From Pseudomonadota bacterium (GTDB lineage Bacteria > Pseudomonadota > Alphaproteobacteria > Rhizobiales > Rhizobiaceae), in assembly GCA_023399465.1 (NCBI GenBank), contig JAEWPB010000025.1, positions 1-59,052 on the forward strand: a stretch of 59,052 nucleotides of DNA. Direction: 5' to 3'. This document shows, piece by piece, positions 1-8,646 of the stretch. The position numbers and the translations under genes are program-made. Within the stretch, counting starts at the first letter, position 1, and each line of letters opens with the position of its first letter. Under the pieces are notes generated by a model. It was not told the DNA's origin. It was given only the letters and a program-made list of their open reading frames with translations, and made no database searches.

Positions 1-302
1 GGGTACAGGTTCTCGCAATCCTCGGCACCGCCGCCTCGGTCGGTGCCGCGACCGCGGTTGCCGGGGCCATCGGCTTCGTCGGGCTGATCGTGCCGCACGT
101 GCTTCGCCCTCTTGTCGGCGCGCAACCCTCGCGGCTCCTGGTGGCAAGCGCGCTTGGCGGCGCCTCGCTGCTGCTTGCTGCCGATGTCATGGTCCGGCTG
201 ATCGCGCCCGAGCGCGACCTTAAGCTCGGGGTGCTGACGGCAATCATCGGCGCGCCGTTCTTCCTCTGGCTCGTCTATCGCACGCGACGGGGAATGACAT
301 GA
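1..302 (+). CDS. FecCD-type ABC importer permease, C-terminal fragment (5' end outside window)
   Basis: The reading frame is open from base 3 to the TGA at 300-302, and the start codon lies before the window. The visible 99 codons contain the sequence GAIGFVGLIVPHVLR, the cytoplasmic coupling loop typical of the BtuC/FecD/FhuB permease family that docks on the ATPase. The last transmembrane helix follows, ending in a basic tail. The stop overlaps the start of the ATPase gene by 4 bases (ATGA), so the two are translationally coupled and form one importer. The family moves iron-siderophores, haem or cobalamin across the inner membrane. The substrate cannot be read from this fragment, although the nearby cobS makes a corrinoid plausible (inference). 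Confidence 0.9.
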   Translation, partial: VQVLAILGTAASVGAATAVAGAIGFVGLIVPHVLRPLVGAQPSRLLVASALGGASLLLAADVMVRLIAPERDLKLGVLTAIIGAPFFLWLVYRTRRGMT

Positions 303-1090
303 GCCTGCTTTCGCTCTCCGGCCTCGGCGTCGAACTTGGACGCAGGCCCGTCCTGGGTGATGTCTCGCTTACGATCAAAGCCGGCGAGTTCGTCGGCCTG
401 ATCGGTCCGAACGGCGCGGGAAAATCGACCTTGCTGCGGGCCGCGCTCGGCCTCGTTCCGATGCGCGGGCGTGTCGGCATCGGCGAACGCGATGCCTCGC
501 GGCTTACGGCGCGGGAGCGCGCCCGCCTTCTCGCCTATGTGCCGCAGGAGCGCGATACCGCCTGGCGGATGAGCGTGGAGGTGCTGGTCGGGCTCGGGCG
601 CCTGCCGCATATCGGTGCCTTTGCGGCGCCCTCGGCGCGCGACCGCCTTGCCGTCGAGCAGGCCATGCGGGACGTCGATGTCCTGCATCTGCGCGACCGT
701 CCGGTGACCGAGCTTTCCGGCGGTGAAAAGGCGCGGGTGCTGGTTGCCCGCGCGCTGGCCCAGCAGGCGCCGATGCTGCTCGCCGACGAACCGGCAGCGG
801 GTCTCGATCCCTCGCACCAGATCGGCCTGATGCGGCTCTTCGACCGGCTGGCAAGCGAGGGCAGGGGCGTGCTCGCGACCATCCATGATCTCGGCCTTGC
901 CGCGCGCTGGTGCAGCCGCGTCATCCTCCTCGACGCCGGCAGGGTGGTGGCCGACGGTCCGCCGGCCACGGTGCTGACCGCCGAGACCATCCGGGCGGCC
1001 TATGGCGTGACCGCCTATATCAAGGAAACCGAGGACGGCATCATCGTCCAGCCGCTCGATCTTGCGGATCGGCCGCAAGTATCGGAATAA
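299..1090 (+). CDS. ABC transporter ATPase, FecE/BtuD/HmuV type
   Basis: This 263-residue nucleotide-binding subunit powers the importer whose permease precedes it. Visible motifs are Walker A GPNGAGKST (36-44), the Q-loop at VPQE (81-84), the signature LSGGEKARV (139-147), Walker B ending in Asp163-Glu164, and the switch His196. All key residues are present and the length is normal for the family. Its ATG overlaps the permease stop. The gene ends 68 bases before cobS, so a shared transcript is possible. BtuD, HmuV and FhuC/FecE subfamilies share these motifs. The assignment to an iron-complex or corrinoid importer rests on the neighbouring permease and cobS, not on the ATPase itself. Confidence 0.92.
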   Translation: MSLLSLSGLGVELGRRPVLGDVSLTIKAGEFVGLIGPNGAGKSTLLRAALGLVPMRGRVGIGERDASRLTARERARLLAYVPQERDTAWRMSVEVLVGLGRLPHIGAFAAPSARDRLAVEQAMRDVDVLHLRDRPVTELSGGEKARVLVARALAQQAPMLLADEPAAGLDPSHQIGLMRLFDRLASEGRGVLATIHDLGLAARWCSRVILLDAGRVVADGPPATVLTAETIRAAYGVTAYIKETEDGIIVQPLDLADRPQVSE

Positions 1091-1158
1091 GCATCTCAAT
1101 AAGGGCGGCGGCTTCAGCCGCCGATCCTTTAAAGCCAATCGGGAAACGGGACGGCATC

Positions 1159-1974
1159 GTGACTTTCATCCGGCATTTCATCCTCGCCGTTCAATTCTTT
1201 ACCCGCATCCCGGTCACCGGCAGGCTGGCCGATTGGGTCGGCTTCGATCAGGCGATGCTGCGGGCGTCGGCCGCCCATATGCCGGGGATCGGCGGGCTGG
1301 TCGGCGCTGCCGCGGCTCTTATCTTCTTCGCCGTCTGCGCGCTCATGCCGGATGTGCCGGCCGCCCCGTGGGTGGCGGCGCTTCTCTCGACCGTCGCTAC
1401 GGTCCTGATCACCGGCGCCTTCCACGAAGACGGCCTTGCCGACCTTTCCGATGGCCTTGGCGGTTCGCTTGAGCGGACCCGCGCGCTCGACATCATGAAG
1501 GATTCGCGCATCGGCTCCTTTGGGGCGATAGCGCTGATCCTGGCGCTCTTCACCAAGGTGGCGCTGGTAGCACTGCTTGCCCAACTGGACGTCTTCATGG
1601 CGGCGCTTGCGCTTTTTGCCGCCCATGTCACCTCGCGGCTGATGCCGATGGCGGTGATCTGGACCCTGCCGCATGTCGGGGACACGCCGAGTTCCAAGTC
1701 GAAGCCGCTCGCCGACGAGATCGCCGGAAAAGCGCTGCTGACCGGTTTGGTCTGGTGGGCGCTGGCCATGGCGCTTGCATGCTGGCTCCTGCCGCGGATG
1801 GATTGGGCATTCGCGGTCGCCGGGGCGTTCGTCGCGCTGCTGGTCATGCGGCGGATGCTTTCGCGCCGCCTGCAGGGCTTTACCGGCGATGGCCTCGGCG
1901 CCACCCAGCAAGTCTGCGAGATCGCCTTCTACCTCGGGCTGGCAATCGGCATCAGCACCGGCCTCGCCAGCTAG
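1159..1974 (+). CDS. cobS: Adenosylcobinamide-GDP ribazoletransferase (cobalamin synthase)
   Basis: This 271-residue inner-membrane enzyme joins adenosylcobinamide-GDP with alpha-ribazole (or its phosphate), the last assembly step of the cobalamin nucleotide loop. The start is taken as GTG at 1159, giving an N-terminus of the family type (VTFIRHFILAVQFFTRIP). A longer open frame upstream overlaps the ATPase gene and is not used. The acidic motif HEDGLADLSDGLGG, thought to bind metal, is clear, as is the DSRIGSFG segment. Several hydrophobic helices run to the C-terminus. Rhizobia normally carry cobS with other cob genes. Here the visible upstream neighbour is an ABC importer, which could supply corrinoid (inference). 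Confidence 0.93.
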   Translation: MTFIRHFILAVQFFTRIPVTGRLADWVGFDQAMLRASAAHMPGIGGLVGAAAALIFFAVCALMPDVPAAPWVAALLSTVATVLITGAFHEDGLADLSDGLGGSLERTRALDIMKDSRIGSFGAIALILALFTKVALVALLAQLDVFMAALALFAAHVTSRLMPMAVIWTLPHVGDTPSSKSKPLADEIAGKALLTGLVWWALAMALACWLLPRMDWAFAVAGAFVALLVMRRMLSRRLQGFTGDGLGATQQVCEIAFYLGLAIGISTGLAS

Positions 1975-2070
1975 TTGAGAGCGGTTGCCCGGTCACCCTC
2001 GCGAAGCCGGCCGCGGGCAAGCGGCGACGGCTGGTGTGCCGTCTCGACGGACGGTGAGGGTCGGCAACCC

Positions 2071-2565
2071 TTATTGGCCAGTCATGATAAGATCGGCGGT
2101 GTTTCCGCCGGAGATGCTTGCCGTTTCCATGAGGGTTCCCCCCTGGGGGCTGTTCCCGGCGTTCCAGAACACGCTCGTGACCAGATAGTAGTTTCCATCC
2201 GCCAGGTCGGGGAATGCAAATCTGCCTTCACCGTCCGCCTTCGTCTTTCGCATCATCGCAATATACTGGGGATCGGTATTCTTTGGTGATGCGATATAGC
2301 CGTTGAACTTCCCGCCTTTGTAAAGGCCTTGCATGCGTTCATCCGCATAGGCGGTCTTCGGGATCAGGAAAACGTCGGAGCCGGCGGCATAGACGACCAT
2401 GCCGTCATTGCGCCGGAGGAATGCCTGGCCGTTTACGGAGCCGGAGCCCGGCGAGTTGATGAAGGCTGCCTCGGAAGCGTCGAACTTTGACTTTGGTTCG
2501 GGTGCCGTTACGCAACTGCAAAGCGATGATGCCAGTACGGCGAATGCAAATGTCTTGAACTCCAT
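2071..2565 (-). CDS. Small putative lipoprotein with carboxypeptidase-regulatory-like fold
   Basis: This 164-residue product starts at the ATG at 2565. GGAGGGG lies just upstream and falls inside the codons of a longer alternative frame starting at 2577, which favours the inner start. The N-terminus is a lipoprotein signal with lipobox LCSC, so the mature protein probably begins with a lipidated Cys and sits in the outer membrane or periplasm. The C-terminal half (RFAFPDLADGNYYLVTSVFW) resembles the beta-sandwich of carboxypeptidase regulatory-like domains that present bound or structural modules. No catalytic motif is seen. It is the last gene before the tRNA-Thr island, and its function is unknown. 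Confidence 0.75.
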   Translation of the reverse strand: MEFKTFAFAVLASSLCSCVTAPEPKSKFDASEAAFINSPGSGSVNGQAFLRRNDGMVVYAAGSDVFLIPKTAYADERMQGLYKGGKFNGYIASPKNTDPQYIAMMRKTKADGEGRFAFPDLADGNYYLVTSVFWNAGNSPQGGTLMETASISGGNTADLIMTGQ

Positions 2566-2844
2566 AAGCCCCTCCACTCGCTATGGGGAAAAAGTCACCA
2601 AGCTGCGCGCGGAAGTCAAGGCTGTGGAACGGGAGGAGAACTTGCCACGCCGGATTTACGCCGATCCGCGGTGTCAACCGACCGAGCGCGGGTAAAGCGA
2701 AAGTCGTCACGTTCTGGCGGAGGAAAGCGGAACGGCTGCACGGATCCTGCCTGGCAGATCCGCGCAATTCTGGAAATGTTGCATGCATTCGTGCTGCTTA
2801 GTGCAGCTTGGGCGCCTGGGGCCATGGCATTGAATTATCGGGAG

Positions 2845-2871
2845 AAAATGGTGCTGCTAGAGAGATTTGAA
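2845..2871. repeat. Left attachment-site repeat (displaced tRNA-Thr 3' end)
   Basis: These 27 bases are identical to 8647-8673. They hold the acceptor stem, CCA end and part of the T arm of tRNA-Thr (complement), followed by sequence that only partly resembles the rest of the tRNA. This is the pattern left by integration into a tRNA 3' end, where the intact tRNA is regenerated at the other junction. Confidence 0.88.
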
Positions 2872-2937
2872 AACTCGAGCCTAGCGCCACCTATACATAT
2901 AAATCAATAGGTTAGCATCTTTCTGCTGGGTTCCCTA

Positions 2938-2963
2938 GTAGCACTAGGTCGTAGCAGTTGGCA
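2938..2963. promoter_or_regulatory. Left pair of 13-bp direct repeats (candidate integrase arm sites)
   Basis: Two tandem 13-mers, GTAGCACTAGGTC and GTAGCAGTTGGCA, lie 66 bases inside the left attachment repeat. A matching pair in the same orientation lies at 8575-8600 inside the right end. Paired repeats of this kind next to core sites are typical arm-type binding sites of tyrosine integrases. The assignment here is inference. Confidence 0.6.
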
Positions 2964-3315
2964 AGAGCGAAAACGGACGCGGAGCTGAGCGCCGTGCCGA
3001 ACCTCCGCATAAACTTAAGCGACTGCAAGACGTGGGGAGATTCACGGGGAGCGCTGGCTGGCGGATGGGGCTTTCGCACAGCGGGATCAAGGCCTGGAGC
3101 GATTCCTGCACACGCAGGTGACGTTACAACCGGGTCAGGTTGCCAACGCTACCGCAGAGATTCCTTCGGAAATTATAAGTATTGCAGAGCGATAACTAGC
3201 GTAAAATTGCTGCGCTATCGCAGGTTTAATCTTGTTGCGCGAGTAAAAATTATGCGCATAATTCAAAGCCTCGTGCAACTAAGCGAATATTGGCTCATGC
3301 TACTGAGGCTTCCAC
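2964..3315. other. Island sequence without a supported gene
   Basis: A weak open frame from 2958 reads through this region, but it has no ribosome-binding site, no recognisable motif, and overlaps the better-supported gene at 3316 in another frame. The stretch becomes AT-rich near 3160-3300 and probably carries the promoter of that gene. Confidence 0.4.
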
Positions 3316-3834
3316 ATGAGAAAACAGAAATTTTACGTGACTTATGTTTACAAGTCTGGAAAGCCAAACTCGTCCATATCACTCACAGCGCTGGATTATT
3401 GGGAAGCTTGCCAGATAGGGCATGCAAACATGCCAAGAGGGGTCGACGATTTTATTGTGACCGATCCAAAGGACCCCGAAACCGGAGATATCCCCGTTAA
3501 GTACAGGCATCTTCATCCTGGGCGCAATAAGTGGTTGCCGACACAAACGAAAGACGAGCAAGGGCCTAGATCAGCCTTGTTCGCACAGCCCCCATTTCCC
3601 ATGACATTTGGCTGTTACTGGGTCAGTGGCCGTAATGGTAGTATAGGATTGCAAGTAACAGATACCTATAGATCATACCTTGGTGAAACGCTTTCAGGTC
3701 TAATTTGCCGAGCGCTCGAAGACATTCCGCTGAATGATGGAGATTACCTATTGGGCTCAGATCCGTTAACTGGCAGAGAAGTAGTGAAGATCAATCTCAA
3801 AGAAATTGATTTGTGGTTCAGGACAAGTCGCTGA
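3316..3834 (+). CDS. Hypothetical island protein (172 aa)
   Basis: I do not recognise the family. The ATG at 3316 follows TGAGG at a suitable distance, and codon use is AT-richer than in the chromosomal flanks, fitting acquired DNA. The product has no signal peptide or membrane segment and mixes charged and aromatic residues like a soluble cytoplasmic protein. The N-terminal part (KQKFYVTYVYKSGKPN) looks like beta strands, and a Pro/Arg-rich loop follows near residues 60-75. It is the leftmost gene of the island, and the next gene is encoded on the other strand. It could be accessory cargo; nothing here indicates a specific activity. Confidence 0.6.
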   Translation: MRKQKFYVTYVYKSGKPNSSISLTALDYWEACQIGHANMPRGVDDFIVTDPKDPETGDIPVKYRHLHPGRNKWLPTQTKDEQGPRSALFAQPPFPMTFGCYWVSGRNGSIGLQVTDTYRSYLGETLSGLICRALEDIPLNDGDYLLGSDPLTGREVVKINLKEIDLWFRTSR

Positions 3835-3955
3835 ATTTGGGAGTGTGGGCGCTGTAGGTCGTTAGCGACAGGGTCGACAAAACGTGGGCCTGGATACGGA
3901 GATGCAAAGTCGTGCGGCCCGAAGTTCGTTCGCCTCCGACGAGCGACGTGGCCAT

Positions 3956-4435
3956 TCAATCCGGCAGCAACCCGTGCTTTTGTCCAAGGTTTTCAGTATC
4001 CAGCCCGACGCGCACCCTCCATTCCCAATGTTCGACTAGCGTCTTGTTGTGCTTCTCCTTGTTGCATTGCGCATGGGCAAGCATGAGGTTCGATGATAGA
4101 TCGCTGCCACCTTTTGCAAGCGGCACGACGTGATCTACTTCCCCATCTTGTGGTCGAGCGATGGATGTAAAACAGCACGGGCACACGCCGTCTTGCTTGT
4201 TGAACAGGTTCTGCTTTGTCGAAAGGTCGAATGATTTGCGAGTCCCGCCGCTAGCCGTTGCGCGCTTGATATCACGCTCTCGTCGGCGCTCCTTGTTGTT
4301 GGCTTCGTACGCACTTGACGCCGCATTCATGCAAGATCGGCAGTAGCCTCGTAGCCCACCAGAAGGCGTCGATCCAAAATAATCGCGAGTTCCGGGCTTC
4401 GTCTCGCCGCAGCGACTGCAGGTTTTGGTAATCAT
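3956..4435 (-). CDS. HNH endonuclease
   Basis: This 159-residue product has an N-terminal zinc-ribbon (CSRCGETKP, with a second Cys pair CRSC near residues 32-35) and a C-terminal HNH nuclease domain. In the latter, the CPCC knuckle is followed by the core DHVVPLAKGGSDLSSNL, and then the HAQCNKEKHNK segment with the final zinc and metal ligands. The invariant His-Asn-His spacing is present, so the enzyme looks intact. Such small HNH proteins nick or cut DNA and are common in phages and genomic islands as homing or defence nucleases. The target cannot be inferred. It lies on the opposite strand to its neighbour at 3316. Confidence 0.85.
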   Translation of the reverse strand: MITKTCSRCGETKPGTRDYFGSTPSGGLRGYCRSCMNAASSAYEANNKERRRERDIKRATASGGTRKSFDLSTKQNLFNKQDGVCPCCFTSIARPQDGEVDHVVPLAKGGSDLSSNLMLAHAQCNKEKHNKTLVEHWEWRVRVGLDTENLGQKHGLLPD

Positions 4436-4524
4436 TTTCCGGGGCTCCAGATGCGCTCCAATTTCCCGGCTCCCTCAAAGCAGGTCGGTAGTTCAACGCG
4501 TTGTGTTCTTCACAAGTGCGACCG

Positions 4525-4944
4525 TTACTGACAAGATGTGCGAATGACTGTCCCGTATGCCTGTGACGTGCAGTCAAATGTTTTCGCCCTTCGGGCTGCA
4601 TCCCTAGCTTCCATTTGGGCACCAGTTTCCGCAACGCTTGAAGCGACCGCACCTGCGAGTGCATTGCCGACAATACGATTCTTGGCCGCTTGAAGCTGAA
4701 TATTCGCTTCCGCGTTAGTCAGCGCTCCCGACCGATACGCGCTTGCGATCATATCTCCCTGACTGACAATTCTAGGTCCGAGCGGTGAGCCATCAAGGAT
4801 GCCCGGCCGCATGCAGTCCCACTTCTTGTCAAAAGAGTTGATCCGTCCACAAGCGGCATTCGCGGCTTCCCATGCATTGTTAGTCTGACATCCAGCCAAC
4901 ACGATCCCGGCGAAAGCCACCATAATGCTGATAGCAATTTTCAA
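4525..4944 (-). CDS. Putative island lipoprotein (139 aa)
   Basis: The chosen start is TTG at 4944 because AAGGGA lies seven bases upstream; an internal ATG at 4923 would leave a very short signal. The N-terminus is hydrophobic and ends in the lipobox LAGC, so the product is probably a lipid-anchored periplasmic or outer-membrane protein. Four Cys residues in the mature part (two near residues 33-44 and two close to the C-terminus) could form disulphides. A central Ala-rich amphipathic helix spans roughly residues 76-115. I do not recognise the family. Its role on the island is unknown. Confidence 0.65.
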   Translation of the reverse strand: MKIAISIMVAFAGIVLAGCQTNNAWEAANAACGRINSFDKKWDCMRPGILDGSPLGPRIVSQGDMIASAYRSGALTNAEANIQLQAAKNRIVGNALAGAVASSVAETGAQMEARDAARRAKTFDCTSQAYGTVIRTSCQ

Positions 4945-5348
4945 AGTTAATTCCCTTGCAGTAACTTGCTGACGTGAAACATGTCTGGAGAGTTACACTA
5001 AAGCAATCGGCTTTCAACCTTAGATCGCTGCGCTGGTTTGAGATCGTCGCCAAGGCGCTCAAGCTGCGCCGCCCTTCTCGCTGACTGGAAGGACTCCTTG
5101 CTCTTGCAATTCCGAACTGGACACAGAGTTTCCTATTGCCGATCAAACGATAGATAGGAAGGTGACGATCGGGCCCAACAGTAGCCGCCTGTGTCGCGGA
5201 CCGGCTGCTCAACTGGCCACTTCACGCTCCACGGCAGGTCGCCTCGCCACATACGAGATCGTTGTCAATTGCAAACACAAGGTTACTCGCGACGACATTC
5301 CGGTACACGGAGCTACATTTCTAACTGTTTGAGGACACCAAAGAGGCG
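4945..5348. other. Intergenic region of the island
   Basis: This region lies between divergent genes (4525-4944 minus and 5349-5915 plus). It should hold both promoters. No open frame with a credible start or motif was found, and no repeat or RNA structure stood out. Confidence 0.4.
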
Positions 5349-5915
5349 ATGCTGTTTTGGTTGCAGGGAAGCACGCCCTTGAACCGAGAGTTCATTGATA
5401 TTCCGCGGGATGCAGGTATATCCGTTGCGCCAAATGTATCTCACACGGAGTTAGAAATGCTTAGAACATTCGCTCTCAGCGGCCGAGAGGTTGCTAGAGT
5501 TCAGATGATCGGAAACACTACAGATCCTGACTGGCTTGAGCATATCCATTATGATGGCATGTATCTAGAACCGAACTTGGACGGATCTATCTCTCTATAC
5601 TACAAAGGCGATAATGACGATATAATTGATTTTGTAAGTGCTAATTCAGATGCAGTCAAAGCCACGTTGGACAAGCTTTTATCTGAATCGCCTGGTGAAT
5701 TAGGTGTAACTGTTAACATATTCAAAGTTGGAACACTCTTTAGAAAACGATTTGGGTTTAGCGTGTCTATTGATGTTGCAATGTCAAAGCGTGTTGGTTT
5801 GGGATGCTTCGTGACGAGCAATTTTGACGAGCTTATTGTTGCTATTAAAAGGTTTTTTGAGCTGAAAGTTCAGCTTGCATCGTCCCTGGAGGAGGCATAT
5901 CAGCGATCGAAATAA
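5349..5915 (+). CDS. Hypothetical island protein (188 aa)
   Basis: This 188-residue product of unrecognised family starts at the ATG at 5349, preceded closely by GAGG. Codon use is clearly AT-rich compared with the chromosome (many AAA, GAT, TTT and ATA codons), consistent with horizontal acquisition. There is no signal peptide. The sequence looks like an alternating alpha/beta soluble protein with a C-terminal amphipathic helix (residues about 160-185). No catalytic motif is visible. It is followed by about 400 bases without a gene before the recombinase remnant. It could be an orphan immunity or accessory protein, but that would be guesswork. Confidence 0.6.
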   Translation: MLFWLQGSTPLNREFIDIPRDAGISVAPNVSHTELEMLRTFALSGREVARVQMIGNTTDPDWLEHIHYDGMYLEPNLDGSISLYYKGDNDDIIDFVSANSDAVKATLDKLLSESPGELGVTVNIFKVGTLFRKRFGFSVSIDVAMSKRVGLGCFVTSNFDELIVAIKRFFELKVQLASSLEEAYQRSK

Positions 5916-6324
5916 ATCTAAACGGTAGCAGTTTAGAGGCTTGTCGGGGTCGCATCGTAGACACAGAACTGATTATCGCTTCGCCGTCCCGAAGCATGAC
6001 TGCTCAGTCGCCCCCAAGGGCCGCGCCCCAGACGCAGGGGCCTCACTGTGTCCCCTGGCATGGTCGGTGCTATCCAGCCCCTCACTCGGGCTAACCGATT
6101 AATCCCGTCTTGCGCTCATGTCCCTTTTACCCCAGCGGCATTCGCCAACGCTGGGTGTTTTAGACCCAAAGGAGCGTGTAACGGAGCGGGTAGCTTTCAT
6201 CCGCAAGGCGAACCACCTGCGGCGCCAAGTAGTTGACTGCTGCGTTCTCACTGAGGCGGTATAGGTGGAAAAATGTGGGGGCTGACACCGGCGCTGGACT
6301 GTTCGGCGACACGGTTTAGGCGCT
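5916..6324. other. Island region without a supported gene
   Basis: GC content rises here relative to the gene before it. Open frames are short, overlap each other on both strands and lack ribosome-binding sites. The region separates the unknown gene at 5349 from the recombinase remnant and may itself be debris from earlier insertions. Confidence 0.35.
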
Positions 6325-6873
6325 TTATGCGTCCCTAAGTATCCTGAACACACTGGACCGGCTCACCCCGAGTTCCGCCACGATGGCGTCAGCGGTCTTA
6401 CCTTCGGCCTTCATTCGTTTCACCTCTTCCGCTTTTGCTCGTGCGGTGGGGGCTCTGCCCTTGTACTTGCCCTCGGCCTTGGCCTTGGCGATGCCTTCTC
6501 GCTGACGTTCCAGCATGAGTTCCCGTTCGAACTGGGCGATGGAACCCAAGAGGTTCAGCATCAGCTCGCCCGTGGGGGTGCCGGTGTCGAGGTTGAGCGC
6601 CAAGACGCGCAGTTCCACACCCTTAGCCTTCAGCTTGCCGGTGATGTCCACGAGGTTCGCCATAGATCGGGCAAGGCGGTCGAGTTTTGTCACCACCAGC
6701 GTGTCGCCCTGCCGTACGTAATCGAGGGCGACTTCCAACTCCGGGCGCTTGGTGTCGACCGATGACACCTGTTCCTTGAAGATCTTCGCGCAACCGGCAG
6801 CGGTTAGATCGCGCAACTGTGCGTCCAACCCTGCGGACTGGTCGAGGGTGGATGTTCGGGCGTAACCGACGTA
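6325..6873 (-). pseudogene. Serine recombinase (resolvase/invertase), 5'-truncated, no start codon
   Basis: The frame reads from YVGYARTSTLDQ at about 6873 down to the stop at 6325. It contains the catalytic Ser motif, the KLDRLARS segment, the hydrophobic E-helix region (GSIAQFERELMLERQREG) and a C-terminal helix-turn-helix (TADAIVAELGVSRSSVFRIL). No ATG, GTG or TTG lies upstream in frame before the sequence turns into hsdS. The first available start, a TTG at 6828, falls after the catalytic Ser. So the native start was lost at the junction and the gene is probably inactive. The intact family resolves cointegrates or inverts DNA using short palindromic sites. Confidence 0.8.
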
Positions 6874-7245
6874 TCGGAAATGACTTTTGCTGATGCACCA
6901 TCTCGAGCAAGGCGGAAGGTGGAGAATGGAGATATTCTCGTCTCGACGGTTCGGACGTATCTCAGGGCAATCGCTCCAGTTGTCGATGCTCCCGCAAACC
7001 TTATAGCGTCAACGGGCTTTGCCGTCCTGCGTCCCCGCAAGGTTGACTCAGGTTTTCTGGGCTATGCGGTCCAAGCTGAGTTCTTTATTTCCGACGTCAT
7101 CGCTCGCTCAGTGGGCGTTAGCTACCCCGCCATCAATGCAAGCGATCTTGTTCGGATTGCCCTGCCGCTTCCCCCGCTCCCCGAGCAAACCGCCATCGCC
7201 ACCTTCCTCGACCGCGAGACGGGCAAGATCGATGCGCTGGTGGCC
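6874..7245 (+). pseudogene. hsdS: Type I restriction specificity subunit (hsdS), internal/C-terminal fragment
   Basis: About 124 codons on the plus strand match the HsdS target-recognition layout: the PSRARR..NGDILVSTVR segment, then SVGVSYPAINASDL, then PLPPLPEQTAIATFLDRETG leading into the conserved helical repeat. The frame diverges right after IDALVA at 7245, where it runs into the integrase gene on the opposite strand. The left border abuts the recombinase remnant near 6873. Neither hsdM nor hsdR is present, so this cannot be a working restriction system. It is a transposed or recombined scrap that interrupted both neighbouring recombinase genes. Confidence 0.75.
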
Positions 7246-8565
7246 CCGGCTTCGCTTCCGTTCCGTAGGTACGTAGAACAATGGACCCGAGGGGCGAGAG
7301 CGGACGAAATCGAGCAAGCCCATGTCGATCAGATGTGGATGGACAGGAACCATACGAAATTGCCCGGTCTTCACTGATCCTGCTTCCGGCGTGATCCTCA
7401 GGCAATGTATACCGTACTCCTCGATGAAATCCTCCCGTCGCAACTGGGTGATTTCCCCGGCCCTTGCCCCGGTATAGGCGCAGATCCACGGGACCCAGCG
7501 GCAAGCAAGCTTGTTATGTTCCGCCATGTCACCCAAGGTCGATGGATCGCGTAACGCGCAGGTGAGGATCTGCTCGGCTTCTTCATCGGTGAACCCTTTG
7601 GGGCGCTCACGTATTGCCTTGGGTACGCGGATCTTCACGGGCTCGGTGGGATCTTCATCGATCTTAATCTTGGCCATGCCTGTCCGATATATAGTGCGGA
7701 TTGCGGCGAGGTACTTCGCTTTGATGGTTTTAGCGGAAAGGCCTTTTTCGTGTCTAAGATATTCAATGTAATCCGCCACGTTCTTAGGGCTGACCTCTGT
7801 TGCCTCCGCGTGTCCAAGGTAGGCGATGAAGTCTTCAATCTTTTGCCGAAAGTCAGCCACGGTTCGGGTCGACTTTCCGTCTGCCAGGTGATCGCGCTCC
7901 CACAGTTCGAATAGTCCAAGCAGGGTGATGCCCGCTGCCTTCGGCGTTTCAGGGGACGGACCTTCCACCTGGGGCAGCTCTGGGGTGTCAACTATGTCGC
8001 CAGCGTTGCGCTTACGAATGTCTTCGGCTGCGCGGATGTGTGCCGCTTGGAGTTCCCGTACTACTTTCCGCCAGCTGGGAGAGCCCTCCCGAAGTCTGAG
8101 GTTCACATTGGACCACGTCAGTACTTCCCGGGCTTCATCGGTGAAGAACTCGTCTTGTTGCCCACGGGCATAGAGGCCCTTTGTCCGTTCACCCAACTCT
8201 TCAATGTCGTCCGCGTGGCCATCAAAGTCACGGCCTTCAAAGCCCTCCAGCCGGAGTTCCTCATCCTCATCCAGAAGATGATGATAGTAAACCGCGCCGA
8301 TCGCCTTGACCTGAACGTCCGTGAGTTCCTCAAGAGGCGGCTCAGCAAGCCGCGCCTGTTCCTCCCGGTGGCTGTCAAAGATGGCTTCGTATTCAGCGCA
8401 GCCCCTACGCCACAGCTTTACCGCCTCCTTGAAATCCTTGGTCCGAAGAGATTTCCAGATTTCTCTTTTACCGAATGACTTTTGTATGTCCTCGGGAACC
8501 TGAGGACGCAGGTAAAAGGTGCCGTTGCGTATCGATAGCCAAGGGTATTCAGACAAGTCTTCCAT
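7108..8565 (-). pseudogene. int: Tyrosine-type site-specific integrase, 3'-truncated
   Basis: From the ATG at 8565 the product has the N-terminal region of the DUF6538-like integrases (YPWLSIRNGTFYLRPQVP), a SAM-like core-binding domain near residues 220-310, and the start of the catalytic domain with the first active-site Arg in TGARAGEITQL. Family homology stops after the FYVPTERK segment at about 7246. The remaining 45 codons to 7108 are read antisense from the hsdS fragment. The HxxR motif and the nucleophilic Tyr are therefore missing. A TTG start at 8640 is also open but has no ribosome-binding site. The position beside tRNA-Thr marks it as the island's own integrase. Confidence 0.82.
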
Positions 8566-8574
8566 GCCTCCGCC

Positions 8575-8600
8575 GTAGCAGTTGGTCGTAGCAGATGGAA
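8575..8600. promoter_or_regulatory. Right pair of 13-bp direct repeats (candidate integrase arm sites)
   Basis: GTAGCAGTTGGTC and GTAGCAGATGGAA are in tandem, 46 bases inside the right attachment repeat and just upstream of the integrase start. They match the pair at 2938-2963. The overlap with the int promoter region would let the integrase repress itself (inference). Confidence 0.6.
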
Positions 8601-8646
8601 GGCTAACCCATTGGACAACAGGTATCTTGTTGATTTCCAAGGAGGA

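Noticed and set aside
2958..3500. Possible 180-residue gene at the left end of the island
   Set aside because: There is no ribosome-binding site, it overlaps the better-supported gene at 3316 in another frame, and it starts within the putative arm-site repeats.
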